64,000 bases of DNA from Bauldia sp963759235 (GTDB taxonomy: Bacteria; Pseudomonadota; Alphaproteobacteria; Rhizobiales; Kaistiaceae). Below, one piece after another: positions 46,921 to 55,496 of the stretch. The number at the start of each line of letters is the position of its first letter. Position 1 is the first letter of the stretch. The stretch is from positions 124,001 to 188,000 of the forward strand of contig CAVWYO010000010.1 in assembly GCA_963759235.1 (NCBI GenBank), read 5' to 3'. A program made the translations under genes and the position numbers. The notes below the pieces were generated by a model. That model saw only the letters and a program-made list of their open reading frames with translations, made no database searches and was not told where the DNA came from.

Positions 46921-47175
46921 TCACGCGACGGCAGCGCTGCGGATGAGTGGATAGTCCGGATCGTCGTACAGGCGACGAATCTGCCCGCGCTCGAACCGCT
47001 CGTCGTCAACCTGCAGCGTGGTGAAGGCAACGGCGGAACCGCCGAGCTCCTCCATGACAAAGGCGATCGCCTCGGCGGCGGAGGGAAACCGCCGATACGA
47101 CATTTTCCAATTCGACCGGGTGCCGCGGTTGAAGAAAACCTCGGCCGGGGCCGTGTAGTCGAATGTTGCCTGCAC
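46921..47175 (-). CDS. Conserved small protein of unknown function
   Basis: 84 aa from GTG 47175, preceded by GAGGAG at suitable spacing. Sequence starts ATFDYTAPAEVFFNRGTRSN and contains YRRFPSAAEAIAFVMEELGG, a helix following a strand, then DERFERGQIRRLYDDPDYPL. Soluble, no signal. It resembles small uncharacterised proteins of Hyphomicrobiales; I know no function. It is 99 bp downstream of another small gene on the same strand and could be co-transcribed with it. Confidence 0.7.
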   Translation of the reverse strand: MQATFDYTAPAEVFFNRGTRSNWKMSYRRFPSAAEAIAFVMEELGGSAVAFTTLQVDDERFERGQIRRLYDDPDYPLIRSAAVA

Positions 47176-47274
47176 CTTCGTTTCTCCTCGCCGCCCGTGT
47201 CGCAACGGCGGCCAGGCGCCGGCATCCGATGGCGCCCCGCATTCACAGATTTCCGCCAGAAGCCGCGACGCGCG

Positions 47275-47478
47275 TCAGGCCCTGACCTTGCGCGAATTGA
47301 GCTGATCTTCCGCCACGACGCGCTCGTTGCGCTCGAGGGCGCTCTTGATGCGGTACTGGAACTGACCGTTCTCCGCCGGCAGCAGCCTTACGATTTCGTA
47401 CTCGCCCTGTGCCGCGGCTACCCGCACTCTGTTGAAGAAATCTACTTTCTGACCAACAGAAAATTTGTGGTTTTTCAT
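47275..47478 (-). CDS. Conserved 67-aa protein, SH3/KOW-like
   Basis: Starts MKNHKFSVGQKVDFF at ATG 47478. The pattern of short strands (GEYEIVRLLPAENGQFQYRI; NERVVAEDQL) suggests a small beta-barrel, and the charge suggests nucleic-acid or protein binding. It resembles small conserved alphaproteobacterial proteins without a function. There is no Shine-Dalgarno before the ATG; instead a good -10 box lies six bases upstream, which would give a leaderless mRNA. The 130 bp upstream are unusually AT-rich for this window. Confidence 0.78.
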   Translation of the reverse strand: MKNHKFSVGQKVDFFNRVRVAAAQGEYEIVRLLPAENGQFQYRIKSALERNERVVAEDQLNSRKVRA

Positions 47479-47484
47479 GAACTG

Positions 47485-47512
47485 AATATAGGGTTTTCCA
47501 AAAAACCCGCAA
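47485..47512 (-). promoter_or_regulatory. Promoter with an embedded perfect palindrome
   Basis: On the minus strand TTGCGG (-35, 47512-47507) and TATATT (-10, 47490-47485) are 16 bp apart. The spacer holds GGGTTTT-TTGG-AAAACCC (47508-47491), a perfect seven-base inverted repeat, suited to a dimeric repressor or activator. Transcription would begin close to the A of ATG 47478. Confidence 0.6.
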
Positions 47513-47610
47513 GAAAATATTTGCAGAAAGCTTGAATACCGCACGGAAAACAAAGCGTAAACTGGCCGAAAAACGCAAAGAAAACAGAGAGGCAGGCTGC
47601 GCCGGCCCGG

Positions 47611-48309
47611 CTAGATCACGCTCACCCAGGCGCGCGCGATGGCAAGACCAATTGCATCGGCGCGGGCGCCGTGGAGCGCGGCCTCGGCCGGGTGACGGTC
47701 GTGCCAATCCGGCGAGTGCCCGGCGATCTCCTCGGCGAACCCGACATTCCATCGCGAGACGAGGTCCCGGTCGGCCTCGAAATGGAACTGGACGCCGTAA
47801 ACCGCGCGGCCGACCCTGAACGCCTGAAGCTCGGTGCGGTCGCTGGCGGCAAGATGGGCGGCGCCGGGCGGCAGGCTGAAGGTGTCGGTGTGCCAATGGA
47901 ACACCGGCGCACCGGCGCCGAGCTCCGACATCACCGGATCGTCAAACCCGGCCGCCGTCGGCCGCACCGGGTGCCAGCCGAATTCGATCGGCCGGTCGAG
48001 CAGGTTGTCGCCGCCATGGCCACGGGCGACGAGTTGCGCGCCAAGGCAGATGCCGAGCACCGCCTTGTCCGCGGTACCGAAGGCGCGGCTCAGCGATGCG
48101 AGCGCCGGGAGGTAGGGATGGTCGGCATCGTCCAGCGCGCTCTGCCCACCGCCAAGAATTATGAGACCGTCATAGTCCGCGTCGCTTGCCGGCACCGGCT
48201 CGCCGGCAAAAGCCCGGCGGGTGTCGATCGACGCGCCGGCCTCGGCGAGCGCGACCCCGACCAGGCCGAGCGGGGTGCCGGGGTAGTTCTCGATGACCAG
48301 GACGCGCAT
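47611..48309 (-). CDS. Class I glutamine amidotransferase-like protein (GMP synthase subfamily)
   Basis: 232 aa. Cys nucleophile in AVLGICLGAQLVARGHGG, and the His and Glu of the triad in GVQFHFEADRDLV, with LIILGGGQSAL at the front. Stand-alone domains of this type hydrolyse glutamine or gamma-glutamyl compounds (gamma-glutamyl-GABA or similar) or serve an unlinked synthase. ATG 48309 gives the usual start MRVLVIENYPG. Divergent from the metallophosphatase; starts 90 bp apart. Confidence 0.9.
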   Translation of the reverse strand: MRVLVIENYPGTPLGLVGVALAEAGASIDTRRAFAGEPVPASDADYDGLIILGGGQSALDDADHPYLPALASLSRAFGTADKAVLGICLGAQLVARGHGGDNLLDRPIEFGWHPVRPTAAGFDDPVMSELGAGAPVFHWHTDTFSLPPGAAHLAASDRTELQAFRVGRAVYGVQFHFEADRDLVSRWNVGFAEEIAGHSPDWHDRHPAEAALHGARADAIGLAIARAWVSVI

Positions 48310-48398
48310 GCTCACTTCCCATCGCGGACGCCTGCCGGCCCGAACTGCTAGCATGGCGATCGGCGTTGGACGAGAGGGACAGGATCGGGACCGCACAC

Positions 48399-49124
48399 AT
48401 GTGGCTGGGTGAAGCGAGAACGCCGGAGGGCATGCGCCTCTACGCGATCGGCGATGTGCACGGCTGCGACGACATGCTTGCCGCGGCGCACGACCAGATC
48501 GCCGCGGATCTCGGCGCGCGGCCGATCGCGGATCACCGCATCGTCCACATCGGCGACTACATCGATCGCGGGCCAGCCTCGGCCGCGGTCATCGAGCGTC
48601 TCGCCCGGCTGACCGAAGCGGATCCGCGCGTCTCATGCCTTCGCGGCAATCACGACGCGATGATGCTCGATTTCCTCGCCGATCCGGTTGGCGGCGGGCC
48701 GCTGTGGCTGATGAACGGCGGCGACGCGACGCTGCGGAGCTATGGCGTCGACGGCCGCGCCCGGCACGACGCGAAGCGGTACCTGGCCGAGCTCGGCAAG
48801 CAGCTCGCCGCCGCCCTCCCGGCTCGCCACCGCGCCTTCCTCGAAGGGCTGCAGCTTACCGCCCGCTTCGGCGATTTCTTCTTCTGCCATGCCGGCATCC
48901 GGCCCGGCGTGCCGCTCGACGCCCAGTCGCACGAGGATCTCATCTGGATCCGCGAGGCATTCCTATGGGACGGGCGCGACTTCGGCGTCGTGGTGGTGCA
49001 CGGCCACACGCCGGCGCCGCAGCCGGAGGTCCGGCCGAACCGCATCAACGTCGACACCGGGGCGGTTTATGGCGGGCCGCTGACGGTGCTGGCGCTGGAG
49101 GGAACCGACTACCGTTTCGTCTGA
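48399..49124 (+). CDS. Metallophosphoesterase, bacterial PrpA/ApaH-like Ser/Thr phosphatase
   Basis: 241 aa. Complete di-metal motifs: GDVHG (residues about 17-21), GDYIDRGP, GNHDAM, HAGIRPG and VVHGHTP. Short phosphoprotein phosphatases of this class act on phospho-Ser/Thr/Tyr; ApaH-type members cleave Ap4A. The loop LWLMNGGDATLRSYGVDG, between the third and fourth motifs, fits the PrpA/PrpB group. ATG 48399 follows GGGA; a TTG at 48366 would add 11 residues. Confidence 0.9.
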   Translation: MWLGEARTPEGMRLYAIGDVHGCDDMLAAAHDQIAADLGARPIADHRIVHIGDYIDRGPASAAVIERLARLTEADPRVSCLRGNHDAMMLDFLADPVGGGPLWLMNGGDATLRSYGVDGRARHDAKRYLAELGKQLAAALPARHRAFLEGLQLTARFGDFFFCHAGIRPGVPLDAQSHEDLIWIREAFLWDGRDFGVVVVHGHTPAPQPEVRPNRINVDTGAVYGGPLTVLALEGTDYRFV

Positions 49125-49131
49125 CGGAAAG

Positions 49132-49146
49132 CAGAGCGCCGCTCTG
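49132..49146. terminator. Short hairpin between converging genes
   Basis: CAGAGC-GCC-GCTCTG, a perfect six-pair stem in the 61-bp gap between the ends of the metallophosphatase and LysR genes. It has no T-run, so it is at best a weak bidirectional terminator or 3' stabiliser. Confidence 0.35.
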
Positions 49147-49185
49147 AACATTCGTTCCGCGCGACCCGCGTATCGGCCCTATGGC

Positions 49186-50064
49186 TCAGGCGGCGGCAGC
49201 CGGCACCGACAGATTGTCCAGGGAGGAGACGATGTGCTCGGCCAGCGCGTCCACGATGGCCGATGCTGGGCGGTGCCATGATCGGATGATGCCGATCTCG
49301 CACATCGGCAGGCGGGGGAACCCGTCGCTCTCGCCGAGCACCCGCATTCCGGGCCGGAGCGCCGACTCGGCGAGCGCGGTGACGGCAAGCCCGGCGGAAA
49401 CCGCGGCGCCTACCGCAGTCGAGTTGGCGCTCTGATAAAGCACCCGGAACTTCCGCCCGGTCTCGGTCAGCGCGTCGATTGCCGCCGCCCGCCAGAGGCA
49501 CGGCGGCTTGAAGAGGGCGAGCGGCAGAACCTCCTCCTCTTCCGGAGCGTGCTGGGCCGACGTCACCCACAGAAGCGGCTCGTGGCGGATGACATCGACG
49601 GCGCCCTCGCCGCAATTGGTCACGATGGCGAGATCGAGCTCTCCGGCGCGGGCGAGATTGATGAGATCGAGCGATTGCTCGCAGATCACCGAGACCTCGA
49701 CCCGCGGGTTGGAGCGGGAGAAGCGGGCCAGCACCTCGGGCAGGAATCGTTCGGCGTAGTCGTCGGGCGTACCCAAGCGCACGCTCCCCGAAAGCTCGGT
49801 TTCGTCGAAAGCGGCGAGAGTCTCATCCGACAGGCGAATCATGCGGCGCGCATAGCCGAGCAGGCGCTCGCCGTCTTCGGTCAGTCGCGAAGCGCGCCCG
49901 TCGCGCATGAAGATCGGCTTGCCGATCCGCTCCTCCAGCCGCCGCATTTGCATGGAGACCGCCGACTGGGTCTTGAAGACGATGTCGGCGGCCCGGGTGA
50001 AGCTGCCGGTTTCGGCGATGGCGACGAAGGTGCGGAGCTGGTCGAGGTCGAGAGTCGTGGGCAT
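49186..50064 (-). CDS. LysR-family transcriptional regulator
   Basis: 292 aa. N-terminal winged helix-turn-helix LDLDQLRTFVAIAETGSFTR, AADIVFKTQSAVSMQMRRLE, then the periplasmic-binding-protein-like effector domain (GSVRLGTPDDYAERFLPEVL to the end). LysR regulators often control the divergent neighbour, here a DUF1127 gene 167 bp away; a small dyad lies in the gap. Effector unknown. Similar LysR-DUF1127 divergent pairs are familiar in Hyphomicrobiales, so the link is plausible. Confidence 0.92.
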   Translation of the reverse strand: MPTTLDLDQLRTFVAIAETGSFTRAADIVFKTQSAVSMQMRRLEERIGKPIFMRDGRASRLTEDGERLLGYARRMIRLSDETLAAFDETELSGSVRLGTPDDYAERFLPEVLARFSRSNPRVEVSVICEQSLDLINLARAGELDLAIVTNCGEGAVDVIRHEPLLWVTSAQHAPEEEEVLPLALFKPPCLWRAAAIDALTETGRKFRVLYQSANSTAVGAAVSAGLAVTALAESALRPGMRVLGESDGFPRLPMCEIGIIRSWHRPASAIVDALAEHIVSSLDNLSVPAAAA

Positions 50065-50111
50065 GCGGACGCTCCCAATTCATCAGGAACCTTGATGACC
50101 GATATTAGAAA

Positions 50112-50125
50112 CATTCGTTGGAATG
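50112..50125. promoter_or_regulatory. Dyad in the LysR/DUF1127 intergenic region
   Basis: CATTC-GTTG-GAATG, a perfect five-base inverted repeat, 48 bp upstream of the LysR start and about 107 bp upstream of the DUF1127 start, in an AT-richer stretch (TTAGAAACATTCGTTGGAA). LysR sites follow T-N11-A with imperfect dyads; ATTCGTTGGAAT contains this spacing approximately. Binding is an inference. Confidence 0.4.
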
Positions 50126-50231
50126 ATCAATCGATATGACGCATGTTTCGGGTGTCCGAAGGCGGTTCGGCCAGCAATAGTGGCGGAACAAACCGCCTCG
50201 GCGACATTCGTCAGCGCACCAGGAGGCCATC

Positions 50232-50552
50232 ATGGCCACGACCGATTTTCCCACGCCGGCCGGCGCCGGCGGCACCTTCCTACGCCTCCTCGTCACGGGC
50301 CTCAGCCGGGGATTCACGCTCTGGCAGGCCTATCGGAACCGCCGGGCCGTTGCTCACATGCTCGCCTTCGACGATCACATGCTGCGCGACATCGGCGTCA
50401 CCCGTGGCGACGTGCACGCAGCGATGAGCGCGCCGATCTCCGACGACCCGTCGCACACCCTCGCCGGCTTCGCGCACGAGCGCCGCGCGGCCTTCCGCGC
50501 CAACGCACGCGAGAAGCAGACGCGCTCCCGCATCCGGCCGGTCAATCGCTGA
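50232..50552 (+). CDS. DUF1127 protein, extended form
   Basis: 106 aa. DUF1127 core: RAVAHMLAFDDHMLRDIGVT followed by RGDVHAAMSAP. It is preceded by a 40-residue segment with an amphipathic helix (FLRLLVTGLSRGFTLWQAYR) and followed by an Arg-rich tail. AGGAGG precedes ATG 50232. Unlike the 53-aa pair at 24.2 kb this is the longer class, usually next to a LysR gene, as here. RNA-binding is inferred from family knowledge. Followed by a strong terminator at 50605. Confidence 0.9.
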   Translation: MATTDFPTPAGAGGTFLRLLVTGLSRGFTLWQAYRNRRAVAHMLAFDDHMLRDIGVTRGDVHAAMSAPISDDPSHTLAGFAHERRAAFRANAREKQTRSRIRPVNR

Positions 50553-50604
50553 CCGGCATCCCACTCTGGCGGAGCCGCTGGTCCCCTGGAGGCTCCGGAT
50601 TGAC

Positions 50605-50634
50605 TGGCCCGCCTTTCCGGCGGGCCATTTTTTT
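50605..50634 (+). terminator. Rho-independent terminator after the DUF1127 gene
   Basis: TGGCCCGCC, loop TTTCC, GGCGGGCCA followed by TTTTTTTG. Perfect nine-pair stem and a seven-base T-run; 53 bp after the stop codon. The DUF1127 gene is therefore a single-gene transcript, separate from rsmE. Confidence 0.95.
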
Positions 50635-50686
50635 GCGCGACCGGTGCTTGCGTCCGGCCGCGCGGGGCGATATCGGCGCCATCACC

Positions 50687-51457
50687 ATGGCGCGATACGA
50701 TTTCCGGACCCCTCGCCTGTTTGTCGACCACCCGCTCGGGACCGGAACGCACGTCCCGCTCGACCGCCAACAGGCGAACTACCTCGTCAATGTGCTGCGG
50801 ATGAAGGACGGCACCGGCGTTCTGGTCTTCAACGGCCGGGACGGCGAATGGAGCGCTACGCTCGCTTCAAACCGGCGGAAATCCCACGCGGTCGTGGTGG
50901 GCGAGCGGCAAAGGCCGCAGCCGGACCGGCCCGACCTCGACTATCTTTTCGCGCCGCTCAAGCAGGCCCGCCTCGACTACATGGTGCAAAAGGCGGTCGA
51001 AATGGGCGTTGGGCGGCTCAGGCCGATCCTCACCCAGCACGGCCAGGTGACGCGGATCAACCGCCAGCGCATGGAAGCGAACGTCATCGAGGCGGCGGAG
51101 CAATGCGGCATCCTAGCGATCCCCACGATCGACGAGCCGGTGCCGTTTGCCGCCCTTCTCGAGGCGTGGCCGGCGAACGAACCGGCGCGGCGGATTGTCT
51201 TCTGCGACGAAGGCCACGACCTCGCTGATCCGTTGACGATCCTTGCCGCCCTTCGACCGGCACCGCTTGCCGTTCTCGTCGGCCCCGAAGGCGGATTTTC
51301 GGCCGACGAGCGGAGCCGCCTCCATGCACTCCCCTTCGTCACCCCACTGCCGCTCGGTCCCCGCATCCTCCGTGCCGATACGGCGGCGGTAGCGGCGCTG
51401 GGTCTCGTCCAGGCGACGCTAGGGGACTGGAAAAGCATCGCAAACGATCCCACTTAG
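50687..51457 (+). CDS. rsmE: 16S rRNA (uracil1498-N3)-methyltransferase RsmE
   Basis: 256 aa. PUA-like N-terminal domain (HVPLDRQQANYLVNVLRMKD) and SPOUT knot with KQARLDYMVQKAVEMGVGRL, VLVGPEGGFSADE and PLGPRILRADTAAVAALGLV. It methylates N3 of U1498 in 16S rRNA. ATG 50687 begins MARYDFRTPRLFVDHP, the family start. Upstream terminator shows that the promoter lies in 50635-50686. Confidence 0.95.
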   Translation: MARYDFRTPRLFVDHPLGTGTHVPLDRQQANYLVNVLRMKDGTGVLVFNGRDGEWSATLASNRRKSHAVVVGERQRPQPDRPDLDYLFAPLKQARLDYMVQKAVEMGVGRLRPILTQHGQVTRINRQRMEANVIEAAEQCGILAIPTIDEPVPFAALLEAWPANEPARRIVFCDEGHDLADPLTILAALRPAPLAVLVGPEGGFSADERSRLHALPFVTPLPLGPRILRADTAAVAALGLVQATLGDWKSIANDPT

Positions 51458-51556
51458 CGGGCGCCGAATTCAAACTGGGGGATGTTAGCGTGCCGATTGC
51501 CGACCTGTCCGCCCGCCGCTACAGTGCGCCTCCGTTTCTTCTCGGAAAGACCCTGA

Positions 51557-52927
51557 ATGGCCCGCGACGTCTCTGACGCGACGCCGATCGTTTCACGCGA
51601 CCAGCTTGTCGAGACCCTCTCGTCCGGCGGCAAGCCGGCGAGCGAATGGCGCGTCGGCACCGAGCACGAGAAATTCGGCTTCTATGTCGAGAACTGCGCT
51701 CCGGTCCCCTACGAGGGCCCGCGCGGCATCCGCCGGTTGCTCGAGGCGATGGAATACCTGCTCGGCTGGCAGCCGATCACCGATCGCGACAACATCATCG
51801 GCCTCAGCGATCCGATCGGCCAGGGGGCGATCTCGCTCGAGCCGGGCGGCCAGTTCGAACTGTCGGGCGCGCCGCTCGACACCCTTCACCAGACGTGCCG
51901 GGAGGTGAACGGCCATCTCGCCCAGGTGCGCGAATGCGCCACCCCGCTCGGCATCGGCTTTCTCGGCATGGGCGCCTCGCCGGACTGGACGCTCGCGGAA
52001 ACCCCGCGCATGCCGAAGTCGCGCTACGACATCATGACCCGCTACATGCCGAAAGTCGGCAAGCACGGCCTCGACATGATGTATCGCACCTGCACCATCC
52101 AGGCCAATCTCGACTTCTCCGACGAAGCCGACATGGTGCTGAAGATGCGGGTCGGCATTGCCCTCCAGCCGATCGTCACCGCGCTGTTTGCCAATTCCCC
52201 GTTCACCGACGGCAAGCCCAACGGCTTTCTGTCGTGGCGCTCTTGGGTGTGGCTCGACACCGATCCCAACCGCACCGGAATGCTGCCCTTCGTCTTCGAG
52301 GACGGCTTCGGCTTCGAGCGCTATGTCGACTGGGCGCTCGACGCGCCGATGTACTTCGTCAAGCGGGGCGACACCTATCACGACGTCGCCGGCGCGTCCT
52401 TCAACGACTTGATGGCCGGCGAACTGAAGGCGCTCCCCGGCGAAACCGCGACGCTCTCCGACTGGAACAATCACCTGACGACGCTCTTCCCCGAGGTCCG
52501 GCTCAAGCGCTACCTCGAAATGCGCGGCGCCGACGGTGGATCCGGGCGCCGCATCTGCGCGCTGCCGGCGCTATGGGTCGGCCTCCTCTATGACCAGGCG
52601 GCGCTCGACGGCGCCTACGAGATCGTCAAGGACTGGACGGCCGACGAGCGCCAGGCGCTGCGGGAGGCGGTGCCGACGACGGCGCTCGCCACGCCGTTCA
52701 GGAATCGCACGGTTCGCGAAATCGCCCGCGACGTGGTAGCGCTCGCCCGCGGCGGGCTTACCCGGCGCGCCAATCTCAACGCCGACGGCTACGACGAAAC
52801 GATCTTCCTTTCCTCGCTGGAGGAAATCCTCGCGACCGGGGAGACGCCGGCCGAGACCATCCTCCACCAGTACGAGGGCCCGTGGAATCGTCAACTCGAC
52901 AGGATCTATCAGGAATACGCCTATTGA
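51557..52927 (+). CDS. gshA: Glutamate-cysteine ligase, plant/alphaproteobacterial type
   Basis: 456 aa, the usual length for the class-2 enzyme shared by plants and Rhizobiales. First step of glutathione synthesis: gamma-glutamylcysteine formation with ATP. Seen: EWRVGTEHEKFGFY, ISLEPGGQFELSGAPL, MYRTCTIQANLDFSDEADMV, and the C-terminal GLTRRANLNADGYDETIFLS. Starts at ATG 51557 with GGAAAG upstream. 99 bp after rsmE on the same strand; the two are often adjacent in Rhizobiales. Confidence 0.95.
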   Translation: MARDVSDATPIVSRDQLVETLSSGGKPASEWRVGTEHEKFGFYVENCAPVPYEGPRGIRRLLEAMEYLLGWQPITDRDNIIGLSDPIGQGAISLEPGGQFELSGAPLDTLHQTCREVNGHLAQVRECATPLGIGFLGMGASPDWTLAETPRMPKSRYDIMTRYMPKVGKHGLDMMYRTCTIQANLDFSDEADMVLKMRVGIALQPIVTALFANSPFTDGKPNGFLSWRSWVWLDTDPNRTGMLPFVFEDGFGFERYVDWALDAPMYFVKRGDTYHDVAGASFNDLMAGELKALPGETATLSDWNNHLTTLFPEVRLKRYLEMRGADGGSGRRICALPALWVGLLYDQAALDGAYEIVKDWTADERQALREAVPTTALATPFRNRTVREIARDVVALARGGLTRRANLNADGYDETIFLSSLEEILATGETPAETILHQYEGPWNRQLDRIYQEYAY

Positions 52928-53029
52928 TCGGGCAAGCCTCGACCCGCCTTTTTTTGATTCCGCTCAAGGTGGGCCGCCGCGGGTCCGGTCAGTTTCCATC
53001 CATCGCCGGTGTGACCAAGGAGGTCGGCA

Positions 53030-53881
53030 ATGACGCACCATGAAGGCTCCTCCGTTCGGGACGTTCTTGTCGTCGTCGACATCGGCGCAGAGAAGCGGGC
53101 GGCGATCGTCGCGGCCGATCTTGCGCGCCGAACCGGCGCGCATTTGACCGGCGTGGCGCTCGCCTTCGAGCCGCTGATCCCGGTGTACACCGTCGCCGCC
53201 CCGATCCCCACCGACTTCATCGTCGCCGCCCACGAGCAAGGAATCGCCGACGCCAAGGCGGCGCTCGCCGCTTTCGAGGCGATCGGTGAAAAGGCCGGGG
53301 TCGCCGTGGAGGCGCGGATCGGCGAATCGATGACCGGCGATAGTTTGTCTGCCGTGGTTCGCAACGCCATCCTCGCCGACCTTGCGGTCGTCGGCCAGGA
53401 CAACCCCGACCAGCCGGAGCCGATGCGCGCAGTGCTGATCGAGTCGCTGCTCTTCCAGGCGGGGACCCCGACGCTGCTCGTTCCCTTCGCCGGGGTCAGC
53501 GAATTCGTGCCCGACCGTGTCGTGGTGGCGTGGAACGGCAGCTCTGCGGCCGGACGGGCGGTGCGGGCCGCGATGCCGATGCTGGCGATGGCAAAGCAGG
53601 TTTTGGTGGCCATCGTCGACGAAGGCTGGCAGCCGACCGGCGAGCCGGGCGCGGATATCGGCGCCTATCTGGCGCGCCACGACCTCGACGTGACGGTGCG
53701 GACGATCGTAGGCATGGCAAACGACGCCGGCCAGGCGCTGCTTACGTTCGCCGCGGAGGAAGACGCCAACTGGATGGTGATGGGCGCCTACGGTCACAGC
53801 CGCATCCGCGAATTCCTGCTCGGCGGCGCCACGCGCCACGTGCTCGCCAACGCCACGCTGCCGGTGCTGATGTCGCACTGA
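53030..53881 (+). CDS. Tandem-domain universal stress protein
   Basis: 283 aa made of two UspA domains (residues about 1-145 and 155-283). The second carries the ATP-binding pattern GAYGHSRIREFLLGGATRHV; the first ends VGQDNPDQPEPMRAVLIESL and lacks the glycine cluster, so only one site should bind nucleotide. Strong ribosome binding site GGAGGT before ATG 53030. Role in stress tolerance is general family knowledge. Confidence 0.92.
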   Translation: MTHHEGSSVRDVLVVVDIGAEKRAAIVAADLARRTGAHLTGVALAFEPLIPVYTVAAPIPTDFIVAAHEQGIADAKAALAAFEAIGEKAGVAVEARIGESMTGDSLSAVVRNAILADLAVVGQDNPDQPEPMRAVLIESLLFQAGTPTLLVPFAGVSEFVPDRVVVAWNGSSAAGRAVRAAMPMLAMAKQVLVAIVDEGWQPTGEPGADIGAYLARHDLDVTVRTIVGMANDAGQALLTFAAEEDANWMVMGAYGHSRIREFLLGGATRHVLANATLPVLMSH

Positions 53882-53941
53882 TCGGGTGAGCGACAGACCG
53901 GCGCCCTTGACCGGCAGGCTGCCAGACGGCACCTGTTGTCG

Positions 53942-55487
53942 ATGACCGTGCCTACCCAGAACCTCACCGAATATTCGGTCTCGGAGCTCTCCGCCGCCGT
54001 CAAACGGGCGATCGAGGACGGATTCAGCTATGTGCGGGTGCGCGGCGAAATCTCGGGCTTCCGCGGCCCGCACTCATCCGGCCATTGCTACTTCTCCCTC
54101 AAGGACGACCGGGCGCGGCTCGAGGCGGTGGTGTGGCGGACGACACTGGCGCGCCTCCGTTTCAAGCCGGAGGAAGGCATCGAGGTTGTCGCCACCGGCC
54201 GGCTCACGACGTTTCCCGGCCAGTCCAAATATCAGCTCGTCGTCGACGCTCTGGAGCCCGCCGGCGTCGGCGCGCTGATGGCGTTGCTCGAGGAGCGGCG
54301 CCGGAAGCTCGCCGCCGAGGGGCTGTTCGACGAGGCGCGGAAACGGCCTCTCCCCTATCTCCCGCGGGTCATCGGCGTCGTCACCTCGCCGACCGGCGCG
54401 GTGATCCGCGACATCCTCCACCGGCTCGGCGACCGCTTCCCGGCGCGGGTGCTGGTCTGGCCGGTGAAGGTCCAGGGCGACACCGCCGCCGCCGAAGTCG
54501 CCGCCGCCATTCGTGGCTTCAATGCTCTGCCGCCGGCCGGCGCCATGGTGCGACCGGACGTCGTCATTGTCGCGCGGGGCGGCGGCAGCCTCGAGGACCT
54601 GTGGAGCTTCAACGAGGAGATCGTCGTCCGCGCCGCCGCCGAGTTCGACCATCCCGCTGATCTCGGCGGTCGGTCACGAAACCGACTGGACGCTGATCGA
54701 CCACGCCGCCGACCGCCGCGCCCCGACGCCGACCGCCGCGGCAGAGATTGCCGTTCCCGTCCGCAGCGACCTGCTCGCGACCCTCGATACGCTGACGGTT
54801 CGCCATCGCGGCGCAGCCGTCCGGCTCATCGACACAAGCCGGCGGGAACTGGTAGCGGCAGCGCGGGCATTGCCGAAACCCGACGACCTCCTCGCCATCC
54901 CGCGGCGCACGGTCGACGAATTAGGCAGCCGGCTCGGCCGGGCACTTGTCGCCAACGCACGCACCCATCGCCTTGCCTTCGAGCGGAGCGCCGGGCAACT
55001 CTCGCTTGGGCGTCTCGTCCAGTTCCTGCGCCAGCACCGCGAACGCATCGCTAATCTCCAAGATCGGGAAAGCCGGGCGCTCGCGGTATATGTCGAGCGA
55101 CGCCGCACCGATTTCGTGCTTCGCGCGAGACGGCTTCGCACCGTGGCGGTTACCGATCAGATGGCCGGACGCAGCCGCCGCCTTGCCGAGGGCGCAAGCG
55201 CCGCGGCGCGCGCCTTCAAGACGCGCGTCGACCGCAAGACCCAAGAGCTTCACGCACTCGATCAGCTGCTGCGGTCGCTCTCCTATCGGAGCGTCCTCGC
55301 CCGCGGCTTCGCCCTTGTCAGAGCGGGCGACCGACCGGTTCACGCGGCCGCCGAGGTCGCCGCAGGTGCCGCCCTCGACATCGAGTTCCATGACGGCCAC
55401 CTGTCGGCCGTCTCGACCTCCGGCGCGCCGCGAAAGGCGGCGAAAAAGCCCGAGCCGCCTTCCGGCTCGCAGGGCAGTCTCTTCTGA
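53942..55487 (+). CDS. xseA: Exodeoxyribonuclease VII large subunit, with a one-base frameshift
   Basis: About 514 aa after correction. XseA has an N-terminal OB fold (YSVSELSAAVKRAIEDGFSY, GHCYFSLKDDRARLEAVVW) and a catalytic domain VIGVVTSPTGAVIRDILHRL, DVVIVARGGGSLEDLWSFNE, then ISAVGHETDWTLIDHAADRR, ending GDRPVHAAAEVAAG. The frame changes at 54641-54650: GAGTTCGACC is read where GAG TCG ACC is expected, with an extra T at 54644/54645; both halves are otherwise intact. ATG 53942 starts the protein. The nuclease degrades single-stranded DNA together with XseB, which is not here. Confidence 0.93.
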
Positions 55488-55496
55488 CGATCCTCG

